From Mercurialis annua (Eukaryota > Streptophyta > Magnoliopsida > Malpighiales > Euphorbiaceae): DNA of 64,000 nt. Below are positions 11,631 through 23,355 of the stretch, one piece after another. The first letter of the stretch is position 1. Each line of letters starts with the position of its first letter. Under the pieces are notes generated by a model. The model saw only the letters and a program-made list of their open reading frames with translations. It made no database searches and had not been told where the DNA came from. The DNA lies in NCBI RefSeq assembly GCF_937616625.2, contig NC_065570.1, positions 9,558,001 through 9,622,000 of the forward strand. The letters run 5' to 3'. A program made the translations under genes and the position numbers.

Positions 11631-11860
11631 GTTTGGCACATATAAAATGTTGAATTTTACCCATTTCTTCTTTTAAGATTGAAGAGAGGAGAGTTGTGAT
11701 GACTTTCCTATTTTGAGCATTCTCTTTCCATTGCTCTCTGAACCTTTCATGTCTTTCCAAGTGAACTTCAATATTGTTGACTGTGTTACCATAATTTGTT
11801 TTAGCTTGGAGTACGGCGTCCCAATTCGCGGTACTCTAAAGTTCCAGAAACATTTTGGTA
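11631..11860 (-). pseudogene. Ty1/copia gag remnant, N-terminal part, other side of the Mutator-like element
   Basis: The minus strand reads LERHERFREQWKENAQNRK, VITTLLSSILKEEMGKIQHF and ICAKQI, then meets the target duplication. The continuation at 10223 (TLENYHEG and on) supplies the next block of a UBN2-type gag, so the two halves were one gene before the insertion. About two bases appear to be lost at the junction, because the conserved tryptophan codon expected there is incomplete. Further upstream (to about 11966) the match becomes unclear. Confidence 0.6.
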
Positions 11861-12269
11861 CGAGTACTAGAACTATATGTAAAGAGTTCCATGATTGTTC
11901 AAAAAGTTGCAGAAGCAAGGTGAAGAAGAAGAAGATGTAGAAGTGGTTGTGTGTTGCTGAATTCAAATATTAATCTCCTAGGGTTTTCTTATCTTGGGTT
12001 TATGGGTTATGGGCTTATTTATATTCAGTTTTTACAGCTAGCCACCTTATAACAAATATAAACACTAACATTAATAGATAATTGTCAGCTTAAATTCATT
12101 TTTCACAACTCAAAGAGTTTTACTATAACAAAAACATGTCTAATTAATGCTAAAAATTTGAAAAAACACTTATCAATAACTTAAATTACTATATAAAACA
12201 AAGCATGAACACGACAACAACTTACCTTCTCTACTTCCTGAAATTTATTTAACTAATATCAAAATCAAA
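11861..12269. other. Unassigned sequence before the hAT element
   Basis: Contains some purine-rich sequence and possibly the left end of the hAT element. I could not identify a terminal inverted repeat or an 8-base target duplication for the hAT element here. Confidence 0.3.
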
Positions 12270-13904
12270 ATGGCATTAGAATAGGAAGACAATAGCAGCA
12301 GCCTTATAATTTAGAAGATGGTGATAGTGAAGATGGTGAGAAAGACACTCAGTTTGATGAAGTACAAATACAAAAAAAATCCATTGCACATTCAAGATAC
12401 AAACAAAAATGAAGCAAATACAAATTCAAAGCCACTTCTAAAAGAAGTTACAATTGTTGCAGTAGGAAATTGAAAAAATCCAAAGGGATAAAAAGAATGG
12501 ATGTGCAACCACTGCAAAAACACATATACAAGCTCTTATACTGTAATATATTATCATTTTTTAGTGCTCCGGTCTATCAAAAAACAGGGATCGCTTGTCG
12601 TAAAACGATGTTGGCAAGCAGAGACTCATATGAACAGCTAAGAAAAAGAGTTGAGGCAGCAAAAAATCAAGGTGCGTCCTCAATGTTGAGGAATTCGTCA
12701 CTTACAAAAAAATGAAACTCGAGCCTTCTAAGCGTATCACATATGCATTTAAAATATTCATAGGAATGATGTTGGTATGAAAGTAATGAGAGGATCGTGC
12801 GCTAATAGAATTCTTTTTAGCGTGCTAAGAAATCCTCACTTCGCTGAAATGATTAGTGCAATCAATAAGGGTCCTAAAGGATATAAAGTACCTACATTTT
12901 GAGAAGGCAAGAACAGTGTTGTTAGATGAGTGCAAAAGACAAGTTGAAAAAAATATAACTCCATTTAGAGATACATGGTACACCCAAGGCGTGTCTATTG
13001 TTTCAGATGGCTGGTCTAATCGTAACAATAGCCCATTGATTAGTGTCATCGCTACAAAATAGTCGAGGAGCAATGTTTATATCTGCTGAAGATATTTCTA
13101 GAATAGAAAAAACTGGACAAACCATAGCACTATAGTTGCTGAAAGAAATCAAAGATATAAGGCTATCAAATGTTGGGCAAATAGTGACTGACAAAGAATT
13201 GTGCAGCGGCTGGAAAAGAGATCAAAAAGGTACATAAACATATCTTTTGGTTTTCATGTGTTGTTCACACGTTGAATTTAATTTTAAAGGACTTTGCTTG
13301 TGCTTTTAGTTGGATGAGAGACACTTACAAAAGAGGCAAATCCATTATTAAGTATTTTTTAAATCACTCACACTCTTTAGCAATTTTTAGAACTCAATCA
13401 AAATTAAAGCAATTGAGAGTTGCTAAAACTAGATTTGCTTCCCATTATATTTTGTTAAAAAAGTTAATTGATTGTAGAGAGGCACTTGCAATAACCATTG
13501 TTCTTAGTTCATGGAAGGAATGGATGAGACATGGAGATGAAAAAACAAGAACAATGGATACTTTCGTAACTAAAATAATAACTGATGATGAATTTTGGGA
13601 TGAGGTCGAAAATATCGTTTCCATTATAAAACTTATTTATTTAGTAATTAGGTATTGTAATGGTGAGGGTCCTAAAATGTTTGAGATCTATGAAAAGATA
13701 GATAGCATGCTTCGTGAAATAAAAGACATTATGAAGGGGAATAAGTATGCTAGCGATTATTCATAAATGAAAAAAATTGTGTTAGAAAGATGGAAAAAAA
13801 TGAACATACCTATTCATTGTCTTGCTTTTGCTCTTTCACCAAGATCTTATGATGTTTGTTATCTTCAAACACCAGCACCGGGTGGTCTTTCTAAGAGACT
13901 GTCA
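12270..13904 (+). pseudogene. hAT transposase, BED finger to mid catalytic region (5' part)
   Basis: The first recognisable piece is a BED-type zinc finger (about 12495-12570: WMCNHCKNTYTSSYTVIYYH). A frameshift follows. A DUF659-type region begins near 12830 (NPHFAEMISAINKGPKGYKV; PFRDTWYTQGVSIVSDGWSN with the catalytic-type D) and runs through GAMFISAEDISRIEKTGQTIA. The part at 13230-13766 (VVHTLNLILKDF; WMRDTYKRGKSIIKYFLNH; TRFASHYILLKKL) is typical of this hAT group. It ends at LQTPAPGGLSKR, where the gypsy element is inserted, and resumes at 25523. Stops and frameshifts show that it is dead. Confidence 0.85.
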
Positions 13905-13909
13905 CGACC

Positions 13910-14166
13910 CAATCTCATGGGCCGAGACCGGCGCTAGGGAATGGGAGTGGTTGCTCCGAAACCCGTAGCAAGCCTAAAAACGTAAAATAATTTTTTGCGA
14001 AACATATACGTCTTGCATGACAAAGATAAACACGTGTCATGCAGAGGCACACATGCCCGACATATATATCCTCTGGCAGTCTCAAATATCAAAACGCAGC
14101 TAGCGTAAACATTTTAAAACTTTACAACATTAAAGTTATATTTACAGAAAACTATACATTACAGGC
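13910..14166 (-). repeat. Third LTR, partial (R/U5 end only)
   Basis: This matches the sense-3' end of the other two LTRs but differs from them at several positions, while those two are identical to each other here. It is cut off at 14165-14166, where the sequence passes directly into gag at the point equivalent to 21421-21423. The two parents share GC at the breakpoint. Its outer end is bordered by the target duplication GAGAC. Confidence 0.88.
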
Positions 14167-15830
14167 TGAGCTAGCCAATCCATTCCTAGTATGACGTCAA
14201 AAGCTAATACCTTGAGTAAAATCAAGTCAACTAACAAATCTTGTCCTTGAACTTTCACAGGACAAGATGGATAAACGATACTAACTTCCACACTCTCGCC
14301 AACTGGAGTAGCTACAGACAAAGGATTCCTAAGGTACGCTGGTTGCACTCCTAGCTTACTCGCAAAACTTGGCGAAACAAACGAATGCGTAGCGCCCGAA
14401 TCAAATAAAACTAATGCGTCTTGAGTAGCGATAGGAAAAGTACCTTGCACCACAGCATTGGAAGCCTGAGCCTCCTGAGGATTCAGTGCAAAAACTCTAG
14501 CCTGACTCCCGCCAGCCTGCGAAGTCTGACCAATACCATAACCTCCGCCATTTCTTCCTCCTCGATTTGCGTAACCACGGCCTCTCTGGCCAGTGAAGGT
14601 ACTCCTTGTCTGCTCATATCCTAACGCTGTCTGATGCGCAGTCCTCTGCTGCTGATAAGAAGGCTGCATCAAAGTAGTCATCGAACCCTGGGGTATCTGC
14701 CTCGGACAATCTCTGGCAAAATGGCCCCGTTGACCACAGTTGAAACATGCTCCAGTAGCAGTGTAGCACGCGACGTAGTGCCTCCTATTGCAGTTCAAAC
14801 ATAAAGGAACTCCGCCTCCCATGTCACTCATTGATCTGACACTAAATCTGGTGCCTGAGGTACTAACCCGTGTTCCACGTCGAGGCCTTTTGCGTTCTCG
14901 CTGACGCGGTGTGAATCGAGAATAATTCCCAACATATGACTGAGTAGGTGCACTCTGTATGCTACGAAACGTATTATCTCTCACAGGTGCAACATTAGAA
15001 GGGTCGGGAATTCTTCCAAAACGGATCAAAGAAACTTCCATTTGCCTAGCGTTGTCGATCAGTTGCAATAGGGTTCTTGCGATATCAGACGTCAGACTCA
15101 CAAAGTCAGCTCCTATACCCTCTACAAACCTCGAGTTTACTCTAACTGGGTCTGCAGTCAGGTCTGGTGCAAACCTACTCACCCTGGTAAACTCCGTCAC
15201 AAACTCTTGCACAGACCGATTACCTCTACTCAGGGTCAGCCACTGATTACGATAACTCTCCGTCACCGCATATGGTAAGAAAAACTCTCTAAAACGATTC
15301 ACGAATTCAGCCCAAGTCATAATGTCCATGGTTGGCTGAATGTGTTGCTGGAACCAATCTTTCGCAGGTCGTTTCATTGACATTTCCATCATGATGACGG
15401 TTTGCCTCTCATTAGCTTGCAGACGTCGAGCGTTACGTTCTACTTCTTCGAGGAAATCGAGGGCATCACCTGAGCCGTCAAACTTAGTTGGCTTGAGGCG
15501 CATATAAGCCAAGACGATAGCTCGATCAGTGAAAGCAACGTTGCGTAACTGTTGATGCTGTAGTTGTTCACGATGCATATTCTGCACCTCAGCCTGATTA
15601 GCTTGCATAGCCGCAATTCCCGTAAGAAACTGATTTAGATCAAAACCCACAACATTAGGTTGCTGGGCTTGCGCTTGCACTCCAGGTGCCTGCGCCTGGG
15701 CCTCTTGGCCACCACCTCCACCCTGCACAGAAGACTCATCTTGAGCTTCTGGATGGACGTCATGCGCCCCTTCTATAACATTTCGTGTTGCAGCGGCAGC
15801 TCGCTCTGCTTCTTGTCTTTGGTCAGACAT
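14167..15830 (-). pseudogene. Second gag copy, 3'-truncated and fused into the partial LTR
   Basis: Starts at MSDQRQEAERAAAATRN (ATG at 15830) and stays open through the retrotransposon gag domain, the zinc knuckle CFNCGQRGHFARDCPR and the protease motif LFDSGATHSF. It is cut at DWLAQ and a few LTR-derived residues follow before the stop at about 14142. Compared with the full copy at 23086-21347, I see one amino-acid difference (N for S near residue 264), from a single base change near 15053. Gag would form the particle and bind the element RNA; this copy lacks all of pol. Confidence 0.88.
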
Positions 15831-16083
15831 CCTGACCAAGACAAACAGCGTTACTTAGCCACATAATCGCATATCATTGCAAATGCATATCGTATTAAAC
15901 GCGCATCTCATCACATGCGAACACACACGCAAGACAGACTCACATCCTAGAGGAAGAACTGAAATTTTGAAATCAAATGAATACATAACAAAGACAAGAT
16001 TCGAATCCTATGTGCTGCAGTAGATTTCCTAGGAACTCGACCACTTAACATATATCTGAAATGAGCAATGGTAACTGGACCAT

Positions 16084-16096
16084 GCTCGAATACCAA
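16084..16096 (-). promoter_or_regulatory. Primer binding site of the truncated unit (mutated)
   Basis: On the sense strand this reads TTGGTATTCGAGC, four bases after the LTR end. The related element at 27 kb has TTGGTATCAGAGC, complementary to the 3' end of initiator methionine tRNA. The TTC-for-CAG change is shared by both leaders of this tandem element. Confidence 0.75.
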
Positions 16097-16099
16097 CAT

Positions 16100-18257
16100 T
16101 GTCACGACCCAATCTCATGGGCCGAGACCAGCGCTAGGGAATGGGAGTGGTTGCTCCGAAACCCGTAGCAGCCTAAAAACGTAAAATAATTTTTCGCGGA
16201 ACATATACGTCTTGCATGACATACATAAACACGTGTCATGCAGAGGCACACATGCCAGGCATACATATCCTCTGGCAGTCTCAAATATCAAAACGCAGCT
16301 AGCGTAAAACATTTTAAAACTTTACAACATTAAAGTTATATTTACAGAAAACTATACATTACAGGCCGACTTGTAAAACACTTATCTACTGCAGCTCTAA
16401 GAGTAAAGTACTGTTTCTTTACATACTCAAAAATACAGACTTCTGGAAGTAGGATAGAAGTCCGTTGCTTCAAAGTGTCTTCATCCTGAAAGGAAATCTG
16501 TGAGGGGTCAGTATATTAGGATATACTGAGTGAGTTCATACATTTACTAATAAGTATCCAAATAAAACATAAAACCGTAATCAATCATATGCAGCCAAGT
16601 ACAGGATCCGATTGAAATCCTAATCCTCTAACATGCTAGACGTATGTACTCAGAGGAAAACTTATCCAATAGTCCGACCCGGGAGTATTCACACTCTACC
16701 ACGCCAGTCGTGACAAATCTCTTAATTCGAGTGGTGGGTCCAACCCACTATATACGGGGCTCAGGTTACACTGTAACCGAGTTTACTCTCGTATCACAGT
16801 CGTACATTTGACTTCGAAATTCGTGTTCTTAATCGTATTCACAGCTGTATCAAATTGAAACTGGTGATCACACAGTCCTATTGCCGCTCAATAGGTAGCA
16901 CGTTCCATCGGATCAATACTGGTTTCAAATCAAGCGTATATGCAATTCATATAGAGATTTCGCACTATAAACATGCAAATCAAACGCAAAGCAGTATAAA
17001 GTAATTGCTTAAATAAATACTTTAATAGCAAATCGTATAAACTCACAGAAAACGCTTATCCAAAAATACGTCGGGGCTTTAAAACGTCAAACTTCCCGAA
17101 CTACTGGTCGAGCTGCTTCTTGCCTTGCCGGATCTAAAACAAATTTTAAACATTTGACTGGTATTAGAATCCTATTCTAAGATTGACTCTAAACTCAAGA
17201 CTCGACATATTGAACTCTCATTAACCGTCGTGCTTCTCACGTATATTCTGTTAAACGGCATTTAACTCGTTTACGGATCGTAAATCACTTTTAACTCAAT
17301 CCTCTTTTAACCTCATTAGGTTAACGCCTCTAATTAAACAATAATTAATCGAATTTTAATCCATTTCAAATCTAGATATGCGCATATATAATTTTCTCGA
17401 AAATCTAGGTCGATTGGAAAAAACACTGCGCGTATGCGCAGCTGCCTGTGCGATTTCACAATGGACTGTGCGTTCGCACAGTGCGTGACTGTGCGTTCGC
17501 ACAGTCCAGCTATGCGTTCGCACAGTCCGGCTGTGCGACGCACAGCCACGAGCCTTTGCCCGGGAGTCGGTTCCGACATGCTCCTAGGCGTAAAAACGCC
17601 CTAAACTCATCCAAAACGCTATTTCTAACTTCAAAACATCCAAATACGATCTTATAATCGATAAAACGATAAAATCGTTCCGTGGCCTAAAACTTTGAAT
17701 CGATATAACTCAAAATATATCCGTCTAAACGATAAAACGTCAAGCTTACCGTGATTTTCCATCGAAATACGATCGTTTTGAGTTATAGAACGTCGGAAAC
17801 GGACGAGAAACGGAAACCGCGCGACGAACCGTCGAAAACGAAGCGAACGAGAGAAATGAAAGAAATGAAGAAAATGGTTTCTGGAGAATTCCTTCATCAT
17901 CAAGGATTTATATATATTGGCTAATTTGCACTTTGGTCCTTGAAACTTTTCAAAAGTTTCAATTTAGTCCAAAACCTATTCGCGTCCAAATTTTAAACAG
18001 TCTCCAATCAACTTGAAACTTTTACCATAAACACTATATATTATTTCGCGGAGTTTGGCGAAATAATTATCGTTACGGGATTTATAATTTATTTTATATT
18101 AATTTCTGAAGTTAAATCCTCAAATCCCTCTAATTGACTTATTAAAATTTATTCTAAATTCCCGATATAATTAAATTAAATTCTCCTTAATTTAATTTAT
18201 CGAAAATCATGACACGTGGCACGACTTAATTATCTTAAAAAATTTTGGGGTATTACA
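16100..18257 (-). repeat. Middle LTR (2158 bases), a chimera
   Basis: A complete LTR, TGTAAT...TGACA on the sense strand, between pol and the second gag leader. Its half next to gag (16100 to about 16636) is identical by eye to the 5' LTR at 23356 on; its half next to pol (about 16637-18257) differs from the 5' LTR by scattered substitutions and small indels. This is expected if it was formed by crossing-over between the original 3' and 5' LTRs. A cluster of TGTGCG...CGCACA palindromes lies at 17436-17550. Confidence 0.9.
17436..17550. repeat. Clustered TGTGCGTTCGCACA palindromes in the middle LTR
   Basis: Several imperfect copies of a short GC-rich palindrome built on CTGTGCG-N-CGCACAG lie side by side. 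The corresponding part of the 5' LTR (24685-24805) has a different number and arrangement of units, so the cluster is unstable. Confidence 0.8.
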
Positions 18258-18275
18258 TTCACCCCCCTTTAAAAT
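18258..18275 (-). promoter_or_regulatory. Polypurine tract of the minus-strand gypsy element
   Basis: On the sense strand this is TTTTAAAGGGGGGTGAA directly before the LTR start TGTAATACCCC. It primes plus-strand DNA synthesis in LTR retrotransposons. Its position confirms which LTR is the original 3' LTR. Confidence 0.8.
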
Positions 18276-21200
18276 AAATTCGTCCTCGAATTTAAAATTA
18301 GCCACGTACCTTGAGTGAAAAGGTAAGGATACTTCTGCCTCATATCCTCTTCTGTCTCCCACGTGCACTCTTCTACGGACTGACTTCTCCAAAGAATTTT
18401 CACCATCGGAATTATCTTCGTTCGCAATTGTCGTATCTGCGTGTCGACAATCTGCACTGGCCGTTCTTCGTAAGTCAGTTCTTCGCTTACGTCCACTACT
18501 TGCGGTTGAATTATTCGGGAAGGGTCTGGTACATATTTCCGAAGCATGGAAATATGAAAGACAGGATGAACTTGCGACATCTCCGGTGGTAAATCTAACT
18601 TATAGGCAACTGAGCCTATGCGTTCTACGATCTGGTATGGTCCGACATATCTCAGAGCCAACTTGCCCTTCTTTCCGAAACGAATCACTCCTTTCATTGG
18701 TGATACATTGAGAAACACGTAATCTCCGATCTGAAATTCTACATCCTTCCTCTTGGGATCTGCGTAACTCTTATGTCGACTGGAAGCAGTAGTCAAATGA
18801 TGTTTAATCAATGATACTTTCTCTGACGTAATCTGGATGATCTCTGCTCCAGTTAACTTTCGTTCGCCGACTTCATCCCAGCATATAGGGGATCGACACT
18901 TACGCCCGTATAAGGTTTCATAAGGAGCCATCTCGATGCTCGAGTGATAGCTGTTGTTGTAGGTGAATTCGACTAAAGGTAGATACGTATCCCAACTACC
19001 TCCGAAGTCTAATACGCATAGTCGAAGCATATCTTCTAACGTTTGAATCGTCCGTTCAGACTGGCCGTCCGTCTAAGGATGAAACGCAGTGCTGAAGTTC
19101 AATCGTGTTCCTAACGCTTCTTGTAGGCTCTTCTAGAAATGAGAGGTAAATACGGAACCTCTGTCTGACACGATTGACACTGGCACTCCGTGTAGACTCA
19201 CGATCTTATCGATGTAAATCTCCGCCAATTTTGCTGCAGAATAAGTCGTCTTGATCGGTATGAAGTGCGCTGACTTCGTCAAATGATCCACGATTACCCA
19301 AATAGAGTCAAAACCTTTCTGCGTTTTGGGTAATCCGACTATGAAATCCATCGTGATTTGCTCCCATTTCCACTCCGGGATGAGTAACAGTTGCAGAAAT
19401 CCGTAAGGCTGCTGATGCTCCAATTTGACTTGTTGACATGTCGCGCATTTAGCCACGAACTCCGCGATGTCCTTCTTCATTCCGCTCCACCAATACTTTG
19501 ATTTGATGTCGTGGTACATCTTCGTGGAACCTGGATGAACGCTATACATCGTTCCATGAGTCTCTTCCATGATCTTCTGTCTTAAGTCTTCTACGTCTGG
19601 TACGCACATTCGATTGCCGTACTTCAGTATTCCGTTGACGATACTGAAATCTTGACTTTTTCCTTGTTGAACTTCCTCAATTAGATGCTTTAATTGAGGA
19701 TCGTCCACTTGCAACTCTTTGATCTGATCTATCAACGTCGATCGTATCGTTAGCTGAGCCATTAGGTTTCCGAGAGATGAAATCTCGAACTCCACTCCTT
19801 GGCTAAACATCATGTGAATCTCGTTGATTAATGGTCTCCGCCATGTCGTTGTAACGTGCGCGAGACTTCCTGCCTACTTCCTGCTTAACGCATCCGCCAC
19901 AACATTGGCCTTGCCTGGATGGTATTATATCGTGCAGTCATAATCTTTTAGTAACTCCATCCATCTCCTCTGTCTGAGGTTCAGTTCTCGTTGATCGAAA
20001 ATGTACTTCAAACTTTTATGATCTATAAAGATCTCGCACGTTGCGCCGTACAAATAATGCCTCCAGATCTTCAGCGCAAAAATCACCGCTGCTAACTCCA
20101 GATCATGCGTTGGATAGTTTGTTTCGTGCTTCTTAAGCTGTCGTAAAGCATACGCGATTACTCTACCATGTTGCATAAGGACACATCCTAGTCCAACTCT
20201 TGATGCATCACAGTAAACGGTGAATCCTTCTGTTCCTTCTGGTAGTGCTAAGACTGGTGCCGTCGTCAGACACTCTTTCAGTTTCAGAAAATTGAGTTCA
20301 CGTTGGTCTGTCCAGTTGAATTTTGCGTTCTTCTGAGTTAGCTTCGTCAAAGGTACAACGATCTTCGAAAAGTCCTGTACGAATCGTCTGTAGTATCCCG
20401 CCAATCCGAGAAAACTTCGGACTTCTGTAACTGATTCAGGCCGCTTCCATTCTATCACAGCTTCGATTTTCTTTGGATCAACCTTGATACCGTTTTGTGA
20501 AACCACATGACCTAAGAAAGCCACTTCCGTTAGCCAAAAATCACATTTTGAGAATTTGGCGTAAAGCTGATGCTCTCTTAGCGTCTGTAGTACTATCCGA
20601 AAATGCTGAGCGTGTTCTTCTTCTGTACGCGAATAGATCAAAATATCGTCGATAAATACGATCACGAACTGATCCAAGTACGGTTTGAATATCCTATTCA
20701 TCAAGTCCATGAAGGCTGCTGGCGCGTTCGTCAATCCGAACGACATAACGAGAAATTCGTAATGACTGTATCGAGTTCAAAAAGCAGTCTTCTGAACATC
20801 ATCATCGCGAATCTTCAGCTGATGATAGCCCGATCTCAGGTCGATCTTGGAGAAATACTTCGCTCCTTGTAACTGATCGAACAAATCGTCGATTCTAGGT
20901 AACGGATACTTATTCTTGACCGTCACCTTATTCAACTGTCGATAATCGATACAAAGTCGAACCGATCCATCTTTCTTTTTCACGAACAACACTGGTGCAC
21001 CCCATGGGGATACACTCGGTCTGATGAAACCGCAATCAAACAACTCTTCTAGTTGATCTTTCAATTCCTTGAGCTCTGCTGGCGCCATTCGATAAGGAGG
21101 TATTGATATTGGCTTCGTACCAGGAGCCAATTCGATACAAAATTCAATCTCATGATCTGGGGGTAATCCAGGTAATTCCTCTGGAAAAACGTCTGGATAC

Positions 21201-21349
21201 TCCGATACAACTGGTACATCACTTAAGTTCACACTTTTCTTCTCCACGTCTCGTACTATTGCAAAGAATCCTTGACATCCCTTCTTTAACATACGACAAG
21301 CTTTAATAGCCGAGATAATACTCTTAGAAGATTCCATCGTGTCACCCTA
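18269..21349 (-). pseudogene. gypsy pol: RT, RNase H, integrase, chromodomain (six nonsense codons)
   Basis: One frame continuous with gag can be followed throughout. It contains RT ([40 protein letters not shown], catalytic [10 protein letters not shown]), RNase H ([13 protein letters not shown]), integrase (H2C2 zinc region ending CATCQQVK; catalytic D in TMDFIVGLP and [11 protein letters not shown] in the following helix) and a C-terminal chromodomain ([31 protein letters not shown]). In-frame stops are at 21347, 20777, 19925, 19874, 19133 and 19073. Five fit C-to-T or G-to-A change, as expected from methylated cytosines; 19874 fits a transversion. The frame ends naturally at 18269. Confidence 0.9.
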
Positions 21350-23086
21350 AATTGAAACCACTTCAATTCCAGGCGTGTTAAACGTTACCGTCTTCTTCCG
21401 GCAATCCACATTGGCGTAGTGCTGAGCTAGCCAATCCATTCCTAGTATGACGTCAAAAGCTAATACCTTGAGTAAAATCAAGTCAACTAACAAATCTTGT
21501 CCTTGAACTTTCACAGGACAAGATGGATAAACGATACTAACTTCCACACTCTCGCCAACTGGAGTAGCTACAGACAAAGGATTCCTAAGGTACGCTGGTT
21601 GCACTCCTAGCTTACTCGCAAAACTTGGCGAAACAAACGAATGCGTAGCGCCCGAATCAAATAAAACTAATGCGTCTTGAGTAGCGATAGGAAAAGTACC
21701 TTGCACCACAGCATTGGAAGCCTGAGCCTCCTGAGGATTCAGTGCAAAAACTCTAGCCTGACTCCCGCCAGCCTGCGAAGTCTGACCAATACCATAACCT
21801 CCGCCATTTCTTCCTCCTCGATTTGCGTAACCACGGCCTCTCTGGCCAGTGAAGGTACTCCTTGTCTGCTCATATCCTAACGCTGTCTGATGCGCAGTCC
21901 TCTGCTGCTGATAAGAAGGCTGCATCAAAGTAGTCATCGAACCCTGGGGTATCTGCCTCGGACAATCTCTGGCAAAATGGCCCCGTTGACCACAGTTGAA
22001 ACATGCTCCAGTAGCAGTGTAGCACGCGACGTAGTGCCTCCTATTGCAGTTCAAACATAAAGGAACTCCGCCTCCCATGTCACTCATTGATCTGACACTA
22101 AATCTGGTGCCTGAGGTACTAACCCGTGTTCCACGTCGAGGCCTTTTGCGTTCTCGCTGACGCGGTGTGAATCGAGAATAATTCCCAACATATGACTGAG
22201 TAGGTGCACTCTGTATGCTACGAAACGTATTATCTCTCACAGGTGCAACATTAGAAGGGTCGGGAATTCTTCCAAAACGGATCAAAGAAACTTCCATTTG
22301 CCTAGCGCTGTCGATCAGTTGCAATAGGGTTCTTGCGATATCAGACGTCAGACTCACAAAGTCAGCTCCTATACCCTCTACAAACCTCGAGTTTACTCTA
22401 ACTGGGTCTGCAGTCAGGTCTGGTGCAAACCTACTCACCCTGGTAAACTCCGTCACAAACTCTTGCACAGACCGATTACCTCTACTCAGGGTCAGCCACT
22501 GATTACGATAACTCTCCGTCACCGCATATGGTAAGAAAAACTCTCTAAAACGATTCACGAATTCAGCCCAAGTCATAATGTCCATGGTTGGCTGAATGTG
22601 TTGCTGGAACCAATCTTTCGCAGGTCGTTTCATTGACATTTCCATCATGATGACGGTTTGCCTCTCATTAGCTTGCAGACGTCGAGCGTTACGTTCTACT
22701 TCTTCGAGGAAATCGAGGGCATCACCTGAGCCGTCAAACTTAGTTGGCTTGAGGCGCATATAAGCCAAGACGATAGCTCGATCAGTGAAAGCAACGTTGC
22801 GTAACTGTTGATGCTGTAGTTGTTCACGATGCATATTCTGCACCTCAGCCTGATTAGCTTGCATAGCCGCAATTCCCGTAAGAAACTGATTTAGATCAAA
22901 ACCCACAACATTAGGTTGCTGGGCTTGCGCTTGCACTCCAGGTGCCTGCGCCTGGGCCTCTTGGCCACCACCTCCACCCTGCACAGAAGACTCATCTTGA
23001 GCTTCTGGATGGACGTCATGCGCCCCTTCTATAACATTTCGTGTTGCAGCGGCAGCTCGCTCTGCTTCTTGTCTTTGGTCAGACAT
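21347..23086 (-). pseudogene. gypsy gag and protease, first (full) copy
   Basis: Opens at MSDQRQEAER (ATG at 23086; non-ATG codons upstream are ignored). Order: alanine/glutamine-rich N-terminus, retrotransposon gag domain (AKDWFQQH; WAEFVNRFREFFLPYAV; RGNRSVQEFVTEF), basic region, zinc knuckle CFNCGQRGHFARDCPR (CCHC intact), glycine-rich linker, and an aspartic protease with LFDSGATHSF and DVILGMDWLA. It ends at a TAG (21347-21349) where the relative at 27 kb has CAG, so in the parent element gag and pol were one open frame. The zinc and protease motifs are intact, unlike those of the plus-strand relative. Confidence 0.88.
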
Positions 23087-23339
23087 CCTGACCAAGACAA
23101 ACAGCGTTACTTAGCCACATAATCGCATATCATTGCAAATGCATATCGTATTAAACGCGCATCTCATCACATGCGAACACACACGCAAGACAGACTCACA
23201 TCCTAGAGGAAGAACTGAAATTTTGAAATCAAATGAATACATAACAAAGACAAGATTCGAATCCTATGTGCTGCAGTAGATTTCCTAGGAACTCGACCAC
23301 TTAACATATATCTGAAATGAGCAATGGTAACTGGACCAT

Positions 23340-23352
23340 GCTCGAATACCAA
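23340..23352 (-). promoter_or_regulatory. Primer binding site of the full unit (mutated)
   Basis: Same TTGGTATTCGAGC as at 16084-16096, just inside the 5' LTR end; the relative at 27 kb keeps the version that matches initiator methionine tRNA. Confidence 0.75.
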
Positions 23353-23355
23353 CAT

